Shown here in pieces: positions 14,801 through 15,589 of a DNA stretch of 15,589 bases (positions are counted from its first letter, which is position 1; each line of letters starts with the position of its first letter). A program made the translations under genes and the position numbers. The stretch is taken from contig CAZDIA010000054.1 in assembly GCA_964505385.1 (NCBI GenBank), positions 1 through 15,589 on the forward strand, written 5' to 3'. Source of the DNA: SLJN01 sp964505385. GTDB taxonomy: Bacteria; Bacteroidota; Rhodothermia; Balneolales; Natronogracilivirgulaceae. Under the pieces are notes generated by a model. That model did no database searches and was not told where the DNA came from. It saw only the letters and a program-made list of their open reading frames with translations.

Positions 14801-15451
14801 TTACAGGTAAGGGCGAACTTTTTCCTCAAATTGTTGATAGCTTCGTGCCCCGCGGATCACTTCCCGGATAACACCCTCACGATCCACAACATAGCTGACC
14901 GGACGGATTTGCTGCATCATGGTATATTCGGCGGGAATGTTTGATACTTCCTCAGTGAGTACACCGATGGGCTGAACTAACGGCTCAAATCCATCAAGAA
15001 AATCGTGAACATCGTCTTCGGTTTCATCCGAAATGCACAGCACGGTCAGTTCATCGGCATAAGTTTCTTGTAGCTGACTTAAATCGGGCATTTCATGCAC
15101 ACAGGGGGCGCACCAGGTTGCCCAAAAGTTTATCAAAATAACATATCCTTCATAATCAGAAAGAGTGGTAGTGCCCGGGTTATCACCTACGAGATTGAAC
15201 TCAAAGTCGGGCGCGGTGCTGCCCTCAATGGAATCCACAACTTCGGGTGCTGGCTCTGACAAATCATGTGTTGTGACGGCTCCAAGCGCTACAAAAAAAC
15301 CGAACAGCACTGTGATTGCTCCGACTGAGGAAACGGTAACCCGTATCCATTGGCGTTCCTGGCTGCTCCAAACCGGGTAAGTCATGGCCACGACACCTAC
15401 AACCATCACCACAATGCCGATATAAAGACCGTAGCTTGTAAGAAATTCCAT
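14801..15451 (-). CDS. membrane-anchored TlpA/ResA-like thioredoxin-fold protein
   Basis: 216 residues. Two N-terminal hydrophobic helices (about 8-28 and 38-60) precede a thioredoxin-fold domain (about 76-216), which would face the periplasm if the protein follows the family. The redox motif is intact: INFWATWCAPCVHEMPDL with Cys114 and Cys117, and RPVSYVVD holds the Pro184 that corresponds to the cis-proline loop. DREGVIREVIRG and a C-terminal helix complete the TlpA/ResA/AhpC-TSA type fold. Such proteins reduce disulfides in exported proteins or apocytochromes c. Two anchor helices rather than one is less common. The ATG at 15451 gives a clean first helix. The gene converges on the amylase with only 3 bp between stops and no room for a dedicated terminator. 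Confidence 0.92.
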   Translation of the reverse strand: MEFLTSYGLYIGIVVMVVGVVAMTYPVWSSQERQWIRVTVSSVGAITVLFGFFVALGAVTTHDLSEPAPEVVDSIEGSTAPDFEFNLVGDNPGTTTLSDYEGYVILINFWATWCAPCVHEMPDLSQLQETYADELTVLCISDETEDDVHDFLDGFEPLVQPIGVLTEEVSNIPAEYTMMQQIRPVSYVVDREGVIREVIRGARSYQQFEEKVRPYL

Positions 15452-15589
15452 AGCAATGAAAGTTATAAACTGATTGATATTGATACACCCTAATACGGTG
15501 AAAACGGGTAATAATGTATATCCGGTTTAATGGTTGATATCAGTAGTGTCCGGTTAATCTAAATTTCAATTCTTGTAACATGTTGTAGC
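15452..15589. other. window-end intergenic sequence, possible IS terminus
   Basis: This is the upstream region of the thioredoxin-like gene. Nothing coding is visible. The final 45 bases begin AGTGTCCGGTTAA (15545-15557), which resembles the terminal inverted repeats of some insertion sequences, but only one end would lie in the window and no transposase is visible. Confidence 0.2.

Overview
The window (about 15.6 kb, moderate GC) looks like a chromosomal piece from a Gram-negative bacterium of the Bacteroidota/Rhodothermota/Balneolota group, most likely Balneolota. The reasons are a DUF5916/CBM9-like outer-membrane protein, a giant fusion of a gluzincin protease, a TolB-like propeller and an Omp85-type barrel, mostly weak or absent Shine-Dalgarno sequences, and a lipoprotein-type GH13 amylase. 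The taxonomic call is inference from gene content, not from a marker gene.

Layout, left to right. (1) The tail of an alpha/beta hydrolase, cut by the window edge. (2) A short accessory strip (345-815) with two REP-like palindromes and a broken REP-associated Y1 transposase (RAYT) that carries a frameshift, two in-frame stops and a missing C-terminus. (3) A DUF2784 membrane protein (-) diverging from a short Rossmann (SDR-like) protein (+). The latter converges on a TetR-family regulator, with a long hairpin between the two. (4) A drug-efflux-type unit: tetR (-) diverges from an operon of TolC-like outer-membrane factor, HlyD-like adaptor and ABC-2 permease (+). The 173-bp gap between them is packed with inverted repeats that look like operators. 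No ABC ATPase gene is present. (5) A roughly 300-bp spacer with a hairpin and a 125-bp fold-back (MITE-like) element. (6) Two large envelope genes on the minus strand, a 794-aa DUF5916/CBM9-like protein and a 1073-aa protease-propeller-barrel fusion. They are separated by 627 bp that holds a possible gene relic, another REP-like palindrome and a strong terminator. (7) A GH13 alpha-amylase-type enzyme (+) converging, with only 3 bp between stop codons, on a membrane-anchored TlpA-like thioredoxin (-).

The efflux genes form one functional unit: a repressor with its likely operators, then an outer-membrane channel, periplasmic adaptor and inner-membrane permease. The two large minus-strand genes are both outer-membrane proteins but are probably transcribed separately. 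The amylase and thioredoxin-like genes are housekeeping or nutritional and show no obvious link to each other. I see no CRISPR array, tRNA, rRNA, intact mobile element or recognised defence system. The most notable signals are the family of TAGGGA-type palindromes tied to a dead RAYT, the dense inverted-repeat control region of the efflux operon, the fold-back element at 6409-6533, and the architecture of the 1073-aa protein.
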